Shown: positions 51,059 through 60,595, numbered from the stretch's first letter. The stretch: 64,000 bases of DNA from Symbiodinium natans (GCA_905221605.1 CAJNDS010002121.1:397501-461500), one strand, 5' to 3'. The notes: a model not told the origin generated them from the letters alone. Made by a program: numbers and translations.

Positions 51059-51629
51059 GTATCTTCGATGTCCCTGTGTAAGCTCTCAACGGACAGACAA
51101 CTAAGGGTTTAGGGTTCAGGGTTTGGGGTTTAGGGTTTGGGGTTTAGGGTTTGGGGTTTAGGGTTTAGGCTTTGGGGTTTTGGGTTTTAGGGTTTTGGGT
51201 TCCTGAACCCTAAACCCCAATGGGCCAGCGTCTAGTCAGGTCGATTGCTCTATACTATTTGGCAGGACTTTTGGCCTTCAGCCCTCAACCCTAAACCCTC
51301 AACCCTTTAGGGAGGGTCTAGGGTTTCGGGTTTAGGGTTTATAGGGTAACCCTACAAGCCCTTAAAACCGCAACCACGGCGCTAAACCGCCAAACCCGAA
51401 GCTCTTCGGCCCTGACGCCTAAACCCAAAACCCTAAACCCTCCACCCCAAGCGTACCCACAGTTGGCAAACGCTTCCCTGACGTTGTCCTTACCGAAACC
51501 CGCATGGTCCTCACCGAAACCCTAAACCAGGGTCCAAGGTATAGGGCTTCGGGTCACTTTGGGGCGTGGGGGGGGGGCGGGGTGCTTAGGGCTTGGGATG
51601 TCTTGGGGTTCTAAGGAGAAAACATGGTC

Positions 51630-51745
51630 CCTTAATACCGCCCCTTACCTTCCTTAAACGGTTCTGAAGTATGGGCCCCTGATCTTTGTAGGGTATATAT
51701 AAGTTGTATATAAGGTCTCCCATTTATGGGCCCATACTAAGAGAC
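51630..51745. mobile_element. Palindromic element (single copy seen)
   Basis: GTATGGGCCCCTGATC and ATTTATGGGCCCATACT form an imperfect inverted pair around a TATATAAG core; outer GGTCCCTTAATACC and AGAGACCGTG are weakly complementary. Confidence 0.4.
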
Positions 51746-51936
51746 CGTGTAACTACCCTTCGCGAGGTTGCAGAGCAACAGATAGAAAATAGATGTATAA
51801 ATAGAGAGATGGGGCTTGAGCTTAAGGTCCTTATGTTCCTCTGGGTTTACGAGGGAATATGGGGAAATTTCGGGGAACAGGTATGTTGATCGACAGGTGC
51901 CATGATTATATCACATGCCTACTTCATGTTCTGCAG

Positions 51937-51998
51937 ACTGCGAGGATCAAAAAAATGATCGCGCTGCGCTATCTTCGTGGCTGGTTCTTGATCGACTT
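51937..51998 (+). CDS. Channel gene, S3 exon
   Basis: Acceptor GTTCTGCAG; TARIKKMIALRYLRGWFLID, ends TT|GTGCCG in phase 2. 'I..rYL.gWF.iDl' is the S3 entry of EAG/CNG-type channels. The next exon begins with G, completing Leu: ID-L-MSTLPLDYL. Confidence 0.75.
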
Positions 51999-52036
51999 GT
52001 GCCGCGTCTGATCCTACCCAGACCTTCCAAAACGCC

Positions 52037-52125
52037 CTTACTGAAGGAATATATTCCGAATTTCTGCTAAAGATCATCATTCTGAATTAGGGTATATTCC
52101 TTAATTGAGGGCTTTTGGAAGATCT
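52037..52125. mobile_element. Palindromic element family F copy
   Basis: ACTGAAGGAATATATTCCGA ... GGGTATATTCCTTAATTGAG with flanking CCAAAACGCCC / GGGCTTTTGG arms. Confidence 0.7.
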
Positions 52126-52287
52126 GGGTAAACCCTAAACCCTAAAAGCTACACCCTAAACCCTAAACCCTAAACCCTAAATCCTAAACCCTATACCACG
52201 GGGCGTTCCAAGGGGCCGGACTCCCTCGACCGATAACAGACCAAGCCGCTTTTGGGACTGCTGATTGCCGTGCACAGTAACATATTA

Positions 52288-52327
52288 TAACATCTATACG
52301 TATATATATATATACATATATATATAC

Positions 52328-52360
<33 letters not shown>

Positions 52361-52420
52361 CTTTCTTTATACTGGTGGCGCATGCATATATACATACATA
52401 CATATGTATTATGTATATAT
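52288..52420. repeat. (TA)n/(TACA)n microsatellite
   Basis: TATATATACATATATATACA units; Tyr/Ile open frames are artefacts. Confidence 0.95.
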
Positions 52421-52577
52421 AGCCTCACGTACACAGTTTGGTTCTTTTTTAATGGGTCTGTGCAGCTTGTCTGACTGAACTACTTCGGCCTTTTTTGGGT
52501 GGTGGTAAACCCTGAACCTTGAACCCTGAACCCTAAACCCTAAACCCTAGCCCTAAACCCTAAACCCTCAACCCAAG

Positions 52578-52652
52578 GATGAGCACTTTGCCCTTGGACT
52601 ATCTGTCCCCGGGCACTGGCCTGGGCCTGCTCCGGACCATCCGGCTGCTCAG
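52578..52652 (+). CDS. Channel gene, end of S3 and first half of S4
   Basis: Acceptor ACCCAAG after C-strand repeat; G then MSTLPLDYLSPGTGLGLLRT, IRLL, ending AG before a GC donor (GCCCTCAGGG). Splicing to the G at 53813 rebuilds the voltage sensor LLRTIRLLRLLKLLRLARG, with a basic residue at every third position. Confidence 0.8.
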
Positions 52653-53183
52653 GCCCTCAGGGTTCCGGGTTTAGGGTTTAGGGTTTAGGGTTTAGGGCTT
52701 GGTGAAAGAGGGTTTAGGTTTGAGGCCTCTTCTCGGTTCGTCTTTGGTAGTCGGCGCTTACACCGATTTGTTTGTTAATTGTTTTGTGGTGTTTCGGGTT
52801 TGGGGTTCATGGCTTTTTGCAGAGTGGATCATCAGGCGTTCTTCTTGTGTAAGGCATGAGGGTTTGGAGTTTTCGGGCTTCCGGCCTTAGACCCCTTGAT
52901 GCTATTCTTGCATCCTAAGGCCCTTAGATTCAGATTCCTCAGTCCTAGCCTAAACCCTAGACAACATGAGGCTCCGTATGAAAGTTGAAACCTTGGAAGC
53001 GGGCATCAGTCAGACAAATCCCTTTCGGTTTAGGGGTTTAGGGGTGTTGGGGTTTTGGGGTTTTGGGGTTTTAGGGGTTTAGGGGTTTAGGGTTTTAGGG
53101 GCTTAGGGGTTTAGGGGTTTAGGGGTTTGGGGTTTGGGGTCTTAGGACGAAGGTTCCCTAAGGCGTAGGCCGCCCCGCTACAG

Positions 53184-53253
53184 TCGGCCACCATGGCGCA
53201 AGCACCCACGGTGGGCCCGGTACCGGAGCCCGTTCTCCTCGGAACCGGAACAG
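53184..53253 (+). CDS. Candidate alternative exon between the S4 halves
   Basis: After GCTACAG: one base then RPPWRKHPRWARYRSPFSSE, donor CAG|GTCCCT. It would fit a longer version of the previous exon but would break the S4 pattern. Could be alternative, decoy or unrelated. Confidence 0.3.
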
Positions 53254-53373
53254 GTCCCTTAATAAAATAAATACCTTAAACCCAACCCTAGACCCTAAAC
53301 CCTAAACCCACAGCCCTTCGGCGGGGTAACCCAAGACCCCAGTCCCAGCAAGCACGGGCCCTCTGGACGGCCT

Positions 53374-53589
53374 TTGGACCTTCCAGGGACCCCCCCCCCC
53401 CCCTTGTGGGCCAACACCTTCCGTGCACCTTCTCGACCCCTCAAGCACTTCCTGGAGCTTGTGGGCCTGGGTCCCCGAAACCTCCTGGAAACGAATTGGC
53501 CTGCGGGCTCTGAACCCTTTGACATAACATCGGTAACGGAAGAGGACTTGAGTTTAGGCCTAAGGCGGCCTAAGCCCTACAAGGAATGA
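53374..53589 (+). CDS. Open frame, unassigned
   Basis: 71 codons on the + strand ending LLETNWPAGSEPFDITSVTE, EDLSLGLRRPKPYKE, TGA. The minus strand is open too. It does not fit the channel. Confidence 0.3.
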   Translation: MDLPGTPPPPLWANTFRAPSRPLKHFLELVGLGPRNLLETNWPAGSEPFDITSVTEEDLSLGLRRPKPYKE

Positions 53590-53630
53590 GGGTTTAGGGT
53601 TTGGGGGTTAGGGTTTAGGGTTTAGGGTTG

Positions 53631-53732
53631 GACAGCATGGGGTGGGAAGAAAGGTGTTCGATGGCCCTCCACAAGTGCGGCCAGACCTGCTCTGCGCACC
53701 TAAGGAAGCCTTCCGGCCCGTCTGCGTCCTAA
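53631..53732 (+). CDS. Cys-rich open frame, unassigned
   Basis: DSMGWEERCSMALHKCGQTC and onward to TAA, after a G-strand tract. Three cysteines; may be an exon unrelated to the channel. Confidence 0.35.
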   Translation, partial: DSMGWEERCSMALHKCGQTCSAHLRKPSGPSAS

Positions 53733-53812
53733 CCTTCACAGCATCTGCGCCAAGATACAGCAAACCCTAAACCCTAAACCCTAAATAAACCCTAAATGGT
53801 TCGTGTGCGGAG

Positions 53813-53880
53813 GCTGCTGAAGCTCCTGAGACTGGCGCGAGGCGTCACACTTTCACCGGATTTGGACACATGGCTTTTGG
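53813..53880 (+). CDS. Channel gene, second half of S4
   Basis: Acceptor GCGGAG; G then LLKLLRLARGVTLSPDLDTW, LL, ending G|GTTTAGGG in phase 1. Completes the S4 voltage sensor begun at 52578. C-strand repeat on the left, G-strand on the right. Confidence 0.8.
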
Positions 53881-54339
53881 GTTTAGGGTTCAGGGTTTGG
53901 GTTCAGGGTTTAGGGTTTAGAGCTTAGGGTTCAGGGTTTGAAGTTTAGGGGATTAGGATGTAGGGTTTTGGGTTTAGGGAATTATTCAAGAATCCTCAAA
54001 AGGTTAAAGAGATTCTTATAGGGATCAGTATATTATGTTCGGGGAGGTTCTAAAGCAGAGAGGGGTTTAGGTCTAAGGGTTTTGCGTTGTGGGTTCACGT
54101 TTTGGGTTCAGGGGTTTGGGGGTTTTGGGTTCAGGGTCTGGGGCTTTGGGCTTAGGGGCTCTGGGGTTCAGGGTTAGGGCTTTGGGTGAAGCTCTAAGCA
54201 CGCTAAAACCCCAACGCTTCAGGGACTGCACATGGTTTTAGGGTTGCGGTTGATTGCTCCAGCTCGCATTCCGGGGCTTTAGCAGTGGGTTGGCTCGAGG
54301 GTGCAAGGTTGTCAGGATTTACGGCTCAGGGATACCCTA

Positions 54340-54545
54340 AACCCTAAACCCTAAACCCTCCTAAACCCTAAAACCCTAAACCCTCAACCCTAAACCCTCA
54401 ACCCTAAAGCCTAAACCCTAACCCTAGACCCTAAACCCTCAACCCTAAACCCTCAACCCTAAAGCCTAAACCCTAACCCTAGACCCTAAACCCTAAACCC
54501 TAAACCCTAAACCCTAAACCCTAAACCCTAAACCCTAAACCCAAG
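54340..54545. repeat. C-strand telomere-like array
   Basis: CCCTAAA with CCCTCAA and CCCTAGA variants. A block of about 65 bp (CCCTCAACCCTAAAGCCTAA-type) is repeated in tandem at 54370-54490. Confidence 0.95.
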
Positions 54546-54566
54546 CCCTGTGAAGAGGCATCCGAG

Positions 54567-54624
54567 TGGTACGGCGCTACCAAGCTGAGTTCGGCGTTTC
54601 CTACCGGAAGTCGACTCTTTACTT
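54567..54624 (+). CDS. Channel gene, S4-S5 linker exon
   Basis: After CATCCGAG: two bases then VRRYQAEFGVSYRKSTLY, ends TT|GTCCGC in phase 2. The next matching exon lies 5.9 kb away at 60533 and starts with G, giving TLYL|LFISVLAVSHWIAC. Confidence 0.65.
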
Positions 54625-54861
54625 GTCCGCCGGCCTGGAATGTGTTTTTTTTTTCTTCCGTTTACGGTGTAGGGCTTTTGGGTTTCGGGCAACCTTTAGT
54701 CATCTCCAGGGGAGGTTTGAACTTATTTCTGTTTTTGCTAGCCTGAATCCCTTGTATACCCCTTAAGAAGCCATAAACATTTAATTTTTACAGGGCCCCC
54801 CAAGCTATCCAAGTTTCGGGTTATACAGTTCAGGGTCCCTAACAAACAGCTTACCCTATGG

Positions 54862-54960
54862 GGGTCCATGTACCTTATTGTTGTATATTTGGGCCCCAAA
54901 GTTCCTATATAGGAAGTACTTTAAGGCCCAAGTGTTCCCTGTTTAGATGGACCCTCAGGG
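54862..54960. mobile_element. MITE family B copy
   Basis: GGGTCCATGTACCTTATTGT ... GGGCCCCAAAGTTCCTATAT ... AAGGCCCAAGTGTTCC ... GATGGACCCTCAGGG. Confidence 0.88.
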
Positions 54961-55143
54961 TTAGGGGTTAGGGCTTCAATCTTTATGGTTGCTCAGGCAC
55001 GCAGATGTTGGCTCAACATACCCAGCTTAGGTCAGTTCTCTTGTGAATGTCTAGCGCCTTACTCAACATACGGGCGCCGAAAAAGAGCCCCACCCGAGCC
55101 CGATGCCCAAGCCCGGACCCTAACCCCCAACAGAGCACTGGCC

Positions 55144-55314
55144 ATGTCGGGCTGTCTTGCAAGCGGCGTGAGCCTCGCATGCAGCTGCAGCAAACCTTCG
55201 GACAAGCTACCGCCGGAGCATATCGATGCCGCGGGGCTTCCTGGAGACGTTGTTGAGGAGCCCGAGCCAGGCAGAATCGACGCTGCTGAGGTTCAAGAAG
55301 CTGGGCTGCTCATG
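55144..55314 (+). CDS. Multi-pass membrane protein gene, possible first exon
   Basis: Frame from an in-frame ATG: MSGCLASGVSLACSCSKPSD, then acidic KLPPEHIDAAGLPGDVVEEP and EPGRIDAAEVQEAGLLM, donor ATG|GTTGGT. The frame is open from 54985, so this may be an internal exon. Its link to the exons from 55995 onward is inferred from position. Confidence 0.5.
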
Positions 55315-55439
55315 GTTGGTTCTTCCTTCAGGGCCCATGTACAGGGAATGCCTGGACCTTGAAGTCCCTTGTTCTCTTTCTGTTCGGGCTCGGTTCCCAG
55401 CCTAAAGCTCCTGCGACTGTGAACTACACAGCGCACCCC

Positions 55440-55515
55440 TAAACCCTAAACCCTAAACCCTAAACCCTAAACCCTAAACCCTAAACCCTAAGCCCTAAAC
55501 CCTAAACCCTAAACC
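55440..55515. repeat. (CCCTAAA)n array
   Basis: About 10 units. Confidence 0.96.
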
Positions 55516-55994
55516 CTCCAAGCTTTCCAAACTCAGAAGAAGGGTTTCGGCTTCAAGTCTTAGAGCGTGCCACTAAGCCGTATAGACCAAAGCACAGGCA
55601 CAGCAGGTGACGATTTCCCTTGAGCCGGCCTGCCCTGAGACCAGCGCAGCTGTAGGACTCCTGAGGGTTTAGGGTTTGGGTTTAGGGTTTGGGGTTTGGG
55701 GTTTGGGGTTTAGGGTTTAGGGTTTATGGTTTAGGGTTTAGGGTTTAGGGGGATTCGGACAGGTTTCAACACAGGGTGCCTTTGGGGCAGGCTCAGGCCT
55801 ACCCCGTTATACCCCAAATAGCAAAGATTCCCCTTAAAGGGGCCCCCAAAATGGGTACCCCCATCTTCGGAAATCCCCATTTTGGAAAGATGTTCCAAAG
55901 CACACTCCAAATCAGAGTATACTCATGTGATTCACTTTCGGGGGTTTGGGAGTTGGGGTTTTGGGTATGTTTGCATGTGCTGGGACCCTGTCAG

Positions 55995-56137
55995 GACATC
56001 TAGTTGAAGCCAATGCAGACTTGAGCGATGCGAAACTCAAGCCAGACAAGTACTTCCCCATTGAGTTGACATTTAGCCCGGAGGATCTGTTTTACACGGG
56101 TTTGGGAATGAAGTTCTGGATGAACCAAGTGACTTGG
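55995..56137 (+). CDS. Multi-pass membrane protein gene, exon
   Basis: Acceptor CCTGTCAG; HLVEANADLSDAKLKPDKYF, then PIELTFSPEDLFYTGLGMKF, WMNQVTW, donor TGG|GTATCC. A second frame (56134-56300) continues with hydrophobic sequence (GALIVIGLLNYQGH), so a missed intron or frameshift is likely between them. Confidence 0.5.
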
Positions 56138-56404
56138 GTATCCCAGTGGCGCCCTTTTCGCCTTTGCGGGTCAAGATTCCTAAAAAAATAAACAGCCCCA
56201 AACAGGGTGCCCTGATTGTAATCGGGCTGCTGAACTACCAAGGTCATGTTTTTTGCCGTTGGCGGGTTTTATCGCCTTTCTCTGTGGCTTGGCTGGCGCG
56301 TGCCAGCAGCCGTCTGCCTTGCCACAGTGTTTTGCACCGCCGGTTGGCAAACAGGTTGGCAGATGAGCAAGCTTGCAATCGGAAGTGCGCCTTGGTAGCC
56401 AAGT

Positions 56405-56482
56405 GGTACTTTAGTATAGGGGGGTCGGAAGAAGTACTGATATTCCCTTAGGGTCCCTTTGTAATTGTACTATAAGAAACCC
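56405..56482. mobile_element. Family H element
   Basis: TAGTATAGGGGGGTCGGAAG ... GATATTCCC ... GTCCCTTTGTAATTGTACTA ... ACCCCC; related to 31830 and 32893. Confidence 0.6.
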
Positions 56483-56634
56483 CCAAAACCCTACTAGACT
56501 TGTTTTTGGTTCTGGGTCCCCTTATACAGTAACCAACCACAAAAACACGGTACCCTCAACCCTAAACCCTAAACCCTAAACCCTAAACCCTAAACCCTAA
56601 ACCCTTATTGAAAGATGGCTACTGGGCTACCCAG

Positions 56635-56751
56635 GTGTCCACTTCTGCGGTCCTAGTTGACCTTTTGGTGAACTGGGTTGCCTTCTTTCTCGAGAAGTAC
56701 TATCTTGGGCTGTACCGAGGATACTCGCTGTTCTTCGCTTCCGTGACAGCC
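56635..56751 (+). CDS. Multi-pass membrane protein gene, exon
   Basis: Acceptor CTACCCAG; 39 codons VSTSAVLVDLLVNWVAFFLE, KYYLGLYRGYSLFFASVTA; donor GCC|GTCGTG, phase 0. Contains one to two membrane helices. Joins 56853 in phase across a 101-bp intron. Confidence 0.6.
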
Positions 56752-56852
56752 GTCGTGGCTATATCCTCCTTGAGAATTATTTTCGATTGTTAATATCAAT
56801 CCCAAGAGGATATTAAACATAATATGTTTATTAAGGTTCTAAGGGAGTACAG
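56752..56852 (+). other. Short 101-bp intron with internal inverted repeats
   Basis: Begins GTCGTGGCTATATCCTCCTT and ends GGGAGTACAG. ATATCCTC and GAGGATAT are exact inverted repeats inside it. No telomere-type sequence, in contrast to the long introns. Confidence 0.5.
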
Positions 56853-57029
56853 GTGGTGTTTGCTCCCTTCGGTGGGGACAGAAGATTCTTTGGCATGGTG
56901 TCAGTGTTGAGCGTGCGGGCGATCGCCGTCTTGAGTATACTCATGGGCAACTACTTCGTTCTGCTGCAGTTCCCTTCGGAAACGCTCCAGGATATGTTTT
57001 GGCCCTTCACAGCGTTCATCTACAAGTCC
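56853..57029 (+). CDS. Multi-pass membrane protein gene, exon
   Basis: 59 codons: VVFAPFGGDRRFFGMVSVLS, VRAIAVLSILMGNYFVLLQF, PSETLQDMFWPFTAFIYKS; donor near GTGACGAGT. At least one clear membrane helix (AIAVLSILMGNYFVLL). Confidence 0.6.
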
Positions 57030-57479
57030 GTGACGAGTAACATGGTACATTTGATTTGGAACCTTGGTGGACCGAGCCCAACAGTTTGGGGTCGTATACC
57101 CTGCACTACTAGATTTCCTATGTACCGTATATGAAGCCTAAACCCTAAACCCCAAACCCCAAACCCTAGACCCTAAACCCGAAACCCTAAAGCCTAAACC
57201 CTAACCCCTAAACACACTGGTCCTCAAGGAACAAGCTTCCAGGGCGACGAGACTGTTCCGCCCTCTGGGTCACCTCAGCCACATTCACTGTCACGGTCTC
57301 CGCGGAGGGCTGGTGCCCCTAAACCCTGAACCCTGAACCCTGAACCCTAAACCCTAAACCCTAAACCCTAAAATTGGCGAGGAACTTTGCTCGAGGCATG
57401 ACTAGCGCCTTGCATGTCCTGTACCTTCCGTTACAGAGGATCGTATCTAGGAACATTTGTCAGAGGGTTTCTTTGGTTG

Positions 57480-57560
57480 GTTTCCGAAAGTAGTGCTACG
57501 TTAGTGAGGTCCCTTTTATAAGGAGATCCTACTAGATCTATGTCAAAATCTTCTATTCTG
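57480..57560. mobile_element. MITE family C copy, partial
   Basis: GGTTTCCGAAAGTAGTGCTA ... TATAAGGAGATCCTACTAGA matches the left half of 34316 and 60163; the right terminal repeat is absent. Confidence 0.55.
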
Positions 57561-57629
57561 GAAGACTCCCATGTAAGTATATTAAGAGGCCAACCAAGTT
57601 ACAGCGTTCTGCTCGGGGGTCCCTGAAAG

Positions 57630-58264
57630 GTACTACGGGGGTCTTATCCTCACAGTCTTCACCGGTGTGGGTACGCAATACCAGGTAGTGCGCCGAGCCG
57701 CCAATTCCATAGCGACCCATGCTGTATTTGTTCTACTGGCGCGGTTCAATGTCATCAACACAGTCGGCCTCTTAATTTACCGGGGCGCGGCACGAAGATT
57801 TGGCTGGCGCGTGCCAGAAATCCATGAAGTCGGGGCGAGAAGGGATCTCTTTCTTCGCGCCTCACACACAGCTGGAGTTGTGGCGTGGGCCATAACATTC
57901 ATGTGCTGCGCGGTCTATGCCCTCATCACGCTCGTGGCCTATGAGCAGATGCGCTGCCAACAGGCAGCACCCACATGTCACTACCTCTTTCGGCCAGCCA
58001 GCTATGTCGTGGGGATTTGTGCCGGAGCTGCAATGATGTTGACCGAGTTGCTGGCGGCCGTCGGCATGCGCCTGTTGCGGAAGGCGCGCGGTGACGACGA
58101 ACCCGCGGGCTGGACCATGCGTGCCCTGGTGGAGGTCTTCAGGAGGCTCTCCCAACCGGGCATGTGCGTGCAGGCTTTTGCCACGACATCCTCAGACCCC
58201 CTTGACCCGTCGGTTAACCTTCGCATGGACCAGGTGCCGGGTCTCTTCTGCCTATCAGCAACTG
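57630..58264 (+). CDS. Multi-pass membrane protein gene, large exon
   Basis: After CTGAAAG: G then about 211 codons. Helices at YYGGLILTVFTGVG, ATHAVFVLLARFNVINTVGL, AGVVAWAITFMCCAVYALIT and YVVGICAGAAMMLTELLAAV. Basic/acidic loops, then a soluble segment. Ends ACTG|GTAGGC in phase 1, joining 58372. The family is not recognised; anoctamin-like or transporter-like folds are possible but unproven. The strongest long coding block in the right half of the window. Confidence 0.75.
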
Positions 58265-58371
58265 GTAGGCCCTTGGGATACTTGTTCTTTTCCCCTTATG
58301 GAGTTAGAGAGGATCATGATTTACCAAGTGCTTTCAGAGGGCTTCTGGGGCCTAGGCAAGGGAGTGTGCAG
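58265..58371 (+). other. Short 107-bp intron
   Basis: GTAGGC ... TGTGCAG. Exon phases on both sides agree (1 then 2 bases). The unspliced frame would run to a TAA inside. No telomere-type repeat. Confidence 0.5.
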
Positions 58372-58454
58372 CCTGTCTAATTTCAAATCACATCCTCGCC
58401 ATAGTGGTCAGCACCATCGGCTCTGGTCTCGTTGTTGGCATGCAGGACGAGTAG
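58372..58454 (+). CDS. Multi-pass membrane protein gene, last exon
   Basis: Two bases then CLISNHILAIVVSTIGSGLV, VGMQDE, TAG at 58452. A final membrane helix near the C-terminus. About 50 bp downstream a family D element begins. Confidence 0.65.
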
Positions 58455-58504
58455 CTCGGCTGGCGTTGGGAGATTTTTTTTCACATGGCTTTGGCATGGC
58501 TTCG

Positions 58505-58645
58505 GCCCAGAGTAGGCCCTTATTCCCTGGTTTTAGGGTGTAGGTTCCCTTGTAAGCCCCTTTAAACCAAAAAGGGCACCCTCTTTATTCCGAAAGCTAC
58601 TTTTGGTCTAGGTGTTGTCCCATAGTGTGAGCTCGGTCGTCTCCG
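58505..58645. mobile_element. Interspersed element family D copy
   Basis: GGTTCCCTTGTAAGCCCCTT, AAACCAAAAAGGGCACCCTC, TTTATTCCGAAAGCTACTTT and TTGTCCCATAGTGTGAGC, colinear with 29420. Confidence 0.65.
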
Positions 58646-58907
58646 ACTAGGACCCCGAGTGGGTAGCACTCCAGCTTAAGCAATAAAAAAGGAGTTCCCT
58701 TTCGAATCATAGGCTTCTCGGGATTGTTTCCCTTCCTTCATCACGAGACGACCTTGGGGACCAAATGAACCCTAAAAGGGTTAACGGGTTTAGGGTTCAA
58801 TATATCTCAGTAGGAATCCAAGTAAACCCTAAACCCTAAACCCTAAACCCTAAACCCTAAACCCTAAACCCCAATTTTAGGGTTCATGTTGTCCCCAAGG
58901 TCTAGGG

Positions 58908-59022
58908 GCACTTAGGACCCAGACTAGGCCCTCACTCCCCTTTTGTAGGGTTCAGGTTCCCTTACACGGCCCTTTAAGCCAAACAGGGCACCCTTTGTAT
59001 TCCTAGGTTACTCTTGGGTCCC
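58908..59022. mobile_element. Interspersed element family D copy
   Basis: AGACTAGGCCCTCACTCCCC, GGTTCCCTTACACGGCCCTT and TATTCCTAGGTTACTCTTGG; outer CTAGG / CCTAG arms. Confidence 0.65.
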
Positions 59023-59070
59023 TAAACCCTAAACCCTAAACCCTAGAATAAGACACCCAAGGCTGCAAAG

Positions 59071-59150
59071 TTAGCCCTGGTCGGTCAAGCCGCCGGGTTT
59101 CTGGCAAGAAATGCAGCGTGCAATGGCGCTTGTAGAAGCGAGTCTTCTAC
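59071..59150 (+). CDS. Exon, interrupted or ended by a MITE
   Basis: After GGCTGCAAAG: LALVGQAAGFLARNAACNGA, CRSESST, then the frame runs into a family I element at 59152 without a donor. Either the exon ends inside the element or the element disrupts it. Confidence 0.4.
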
Positions 59151-59151
59151 T

Positions 59152-59294
59152 ATTTGCTTAAGCACTCCCCCAAAAACTAACAGATCATCTTCATTATGTA
59201 CCCAAAACCAAAAAGGTTATATTCATTATATTCCCAAAATCTAGCCCTTGTAAGGAAGAATATGTTTTGGTTTTTTGGGGGTTCTTAAGCAATT
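59152..59294. mobile_element. MITE family I copy (intact ends)
   Basis: TTTGCTTAAGCACTCCCCCA ... TTTTTTGGGGGTTCTTAAGC-AATT; same internal AACTAACAGAT and AAGGAAGAATATGTTTTG as 44961 and the insert at 40689. Confidence 0.85.
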
Positions 59295-59668
59295 AGTGGT
59301 CTTGAAGCACGTGCAGCGATGGCAGAGCGTATGTATGTCCTTGTAAGAAGGACTGCTTATGGTAGCTGAAATCCTTCTTTGTCCGGCCTGATCTGCGCAT
59401 AAGCAGTGACCCCACATGCTCCGAAAAGTGGCAGGGGCGGCCCACGTTTTTTCACCAAGTATTTGCAAATCATTGCGCGCCCCTTCAGTCAAGCAAGTTG
59501 ATGTTTTGTTGAAGCACCCTAAACCCCAAACCCATTCTGAAGGGAGGGGGGGGGGGGTTGCGAGAGCATTCGGGGGTCTCATTATTTACAGTAGAAATAT
59601 TCAACACCTGCTCTGCTTTGCGGAGCGAATCGCACTCGCCCAAGAACGAGTTAACACCCTAAACTCTA

Positions 59669-59772
59669 AACCCTAAGGGTCTAGTTTAGACTCGGACCCC
59701 AAAGTTCCAAGAAGGCAAGTATTTTCAGGCCCAAGAATTCACCTACTCACTCAGGTACCCGGACCCCTAGGG
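59669..59772. mobile_element. MITE family B copy (diverged)
   Basis: GGGTCTAGTTTAG ... GACCCCAAAGTTCC ... CAGGCCCAAGAATTCACC ... CAGGTACCCGGACCCCTAGG. Confidence 0.7.
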
Positions 59773-60162
59773 TTTAGGGTTCAGGATTTGGGGTTAAGGG
59801 TTTAGGGTGCAGCGTGTGAGGGTTTAGGGTAAGGCTCTGGGTTCGGGGATTGCCCCAGGAGAGCCATTCAACCACCTTGTAGAACCACCCCCCCCCAACC
59901 CCCAAAAGACCCTCTAAGCCCGAGACCCTAAACTCCCAAACCCTCAACTCTCAAATGCCAACGAAAACCATACACAATCATCACCCAAAGCCCCCCCAAA
60001 TGACCCTAAACCCGAAGCTCCAAACTCCATAAACTCTTAAACCCGAGAAACAACCACCCCAACAATATCTCCCACTCCCCAAGTGAGCGTCATCACCAAG
60101 CCCCCAGTCCCAAACGCGGGTTCGGGTTTAGGGTTGAGCGATTGCTACCCCCAACACCCACA

Positions 60163-60268
60163 TGTCGGTTTACGATATGAGGGGCTACCTTGTTGGGGTC
60201 TTTATGATAAGGGGGTCCTACTATGTGGGGGGCTGTTTTGGGGGTCCCCGTTTCTCGTAAACCGCCGA
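60163..60268. mobile_element. MITE family C copy
   Basis: CGGTTTACGATATGAGGGGC ... GGGTCCCCGTTTCTCGTAAA-CCG, inverted ends around a GGTCCTACTATG core. Confidence 0.8.
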
Positions 60269-60316
60269 ATGACCCTAAACCCAAAAGGCCCCAACTGCTC
60301 GTCAGGGTTTAGGGTT

Positions 60317-60388
60317 GACAAGACCCGGGAGCCTCGCCAACCGGCCGGTTCTGCCACAAGTTGCAAAGTGGCTTTGTGTCGGGGCTGA
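60317..60388 (+). CDS. Possible exon
   Basis: DKTREPRQPAGSATSCKVAL, CRG, TGA, directly after a G-strand unit; no clear acceptor. Confidence 0.3.
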   Translation, partial: DKTREPRQPAGSATSCKVALCRG

Positions 60389-60406
60389 CGTGTACTGGCT
60401 GATGGA

Positions 60407-60454
60407 GAGAGAGAGAGGGGAAACATGAAAGCAACAAAAAGAGAGAAGAGAGGC

Positions 60455-60492
<38 letters not shown>

Positions 60493-60503
60493 GAGAGAGA
60501 GCG
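60407..60503. repeat. (GA)n microsatellite
   Basis: Purine tract (GAGA) with short interruptions; minus-strand poly-Ser/Leu open frames are artefacts. Confidence 0.95.
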
Positions 60504-60532
60504 GCGCAATATCACACACAATGTGACCCGAG

Positions 60533-60595
60533 GCTCTTTATCAGCGTGCTGGCTGTCTCTCACTGGATTGCCTGCACACTCGGAGTCATGCACAA
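60533..60595 (+). CDS. Channel gene, S5 exon
   Basis: After GACCCGAG: G then LFISVLAVSHWIACTLGVMH, ending AA|GTTCCAG in phase 2. HWIAC is the hallmark of S5 in EAG/CNG-type channels. Phase matches both the 54624 end and the 61527 start. Confidence 0.7.

Noticed and set aside
59241-59582. 113-codon minus-strand open frame
   Set aside because: It starts inside a family I MITE and overlaps an equally open + strand frame; strand is ambiguous and no motif is seen.
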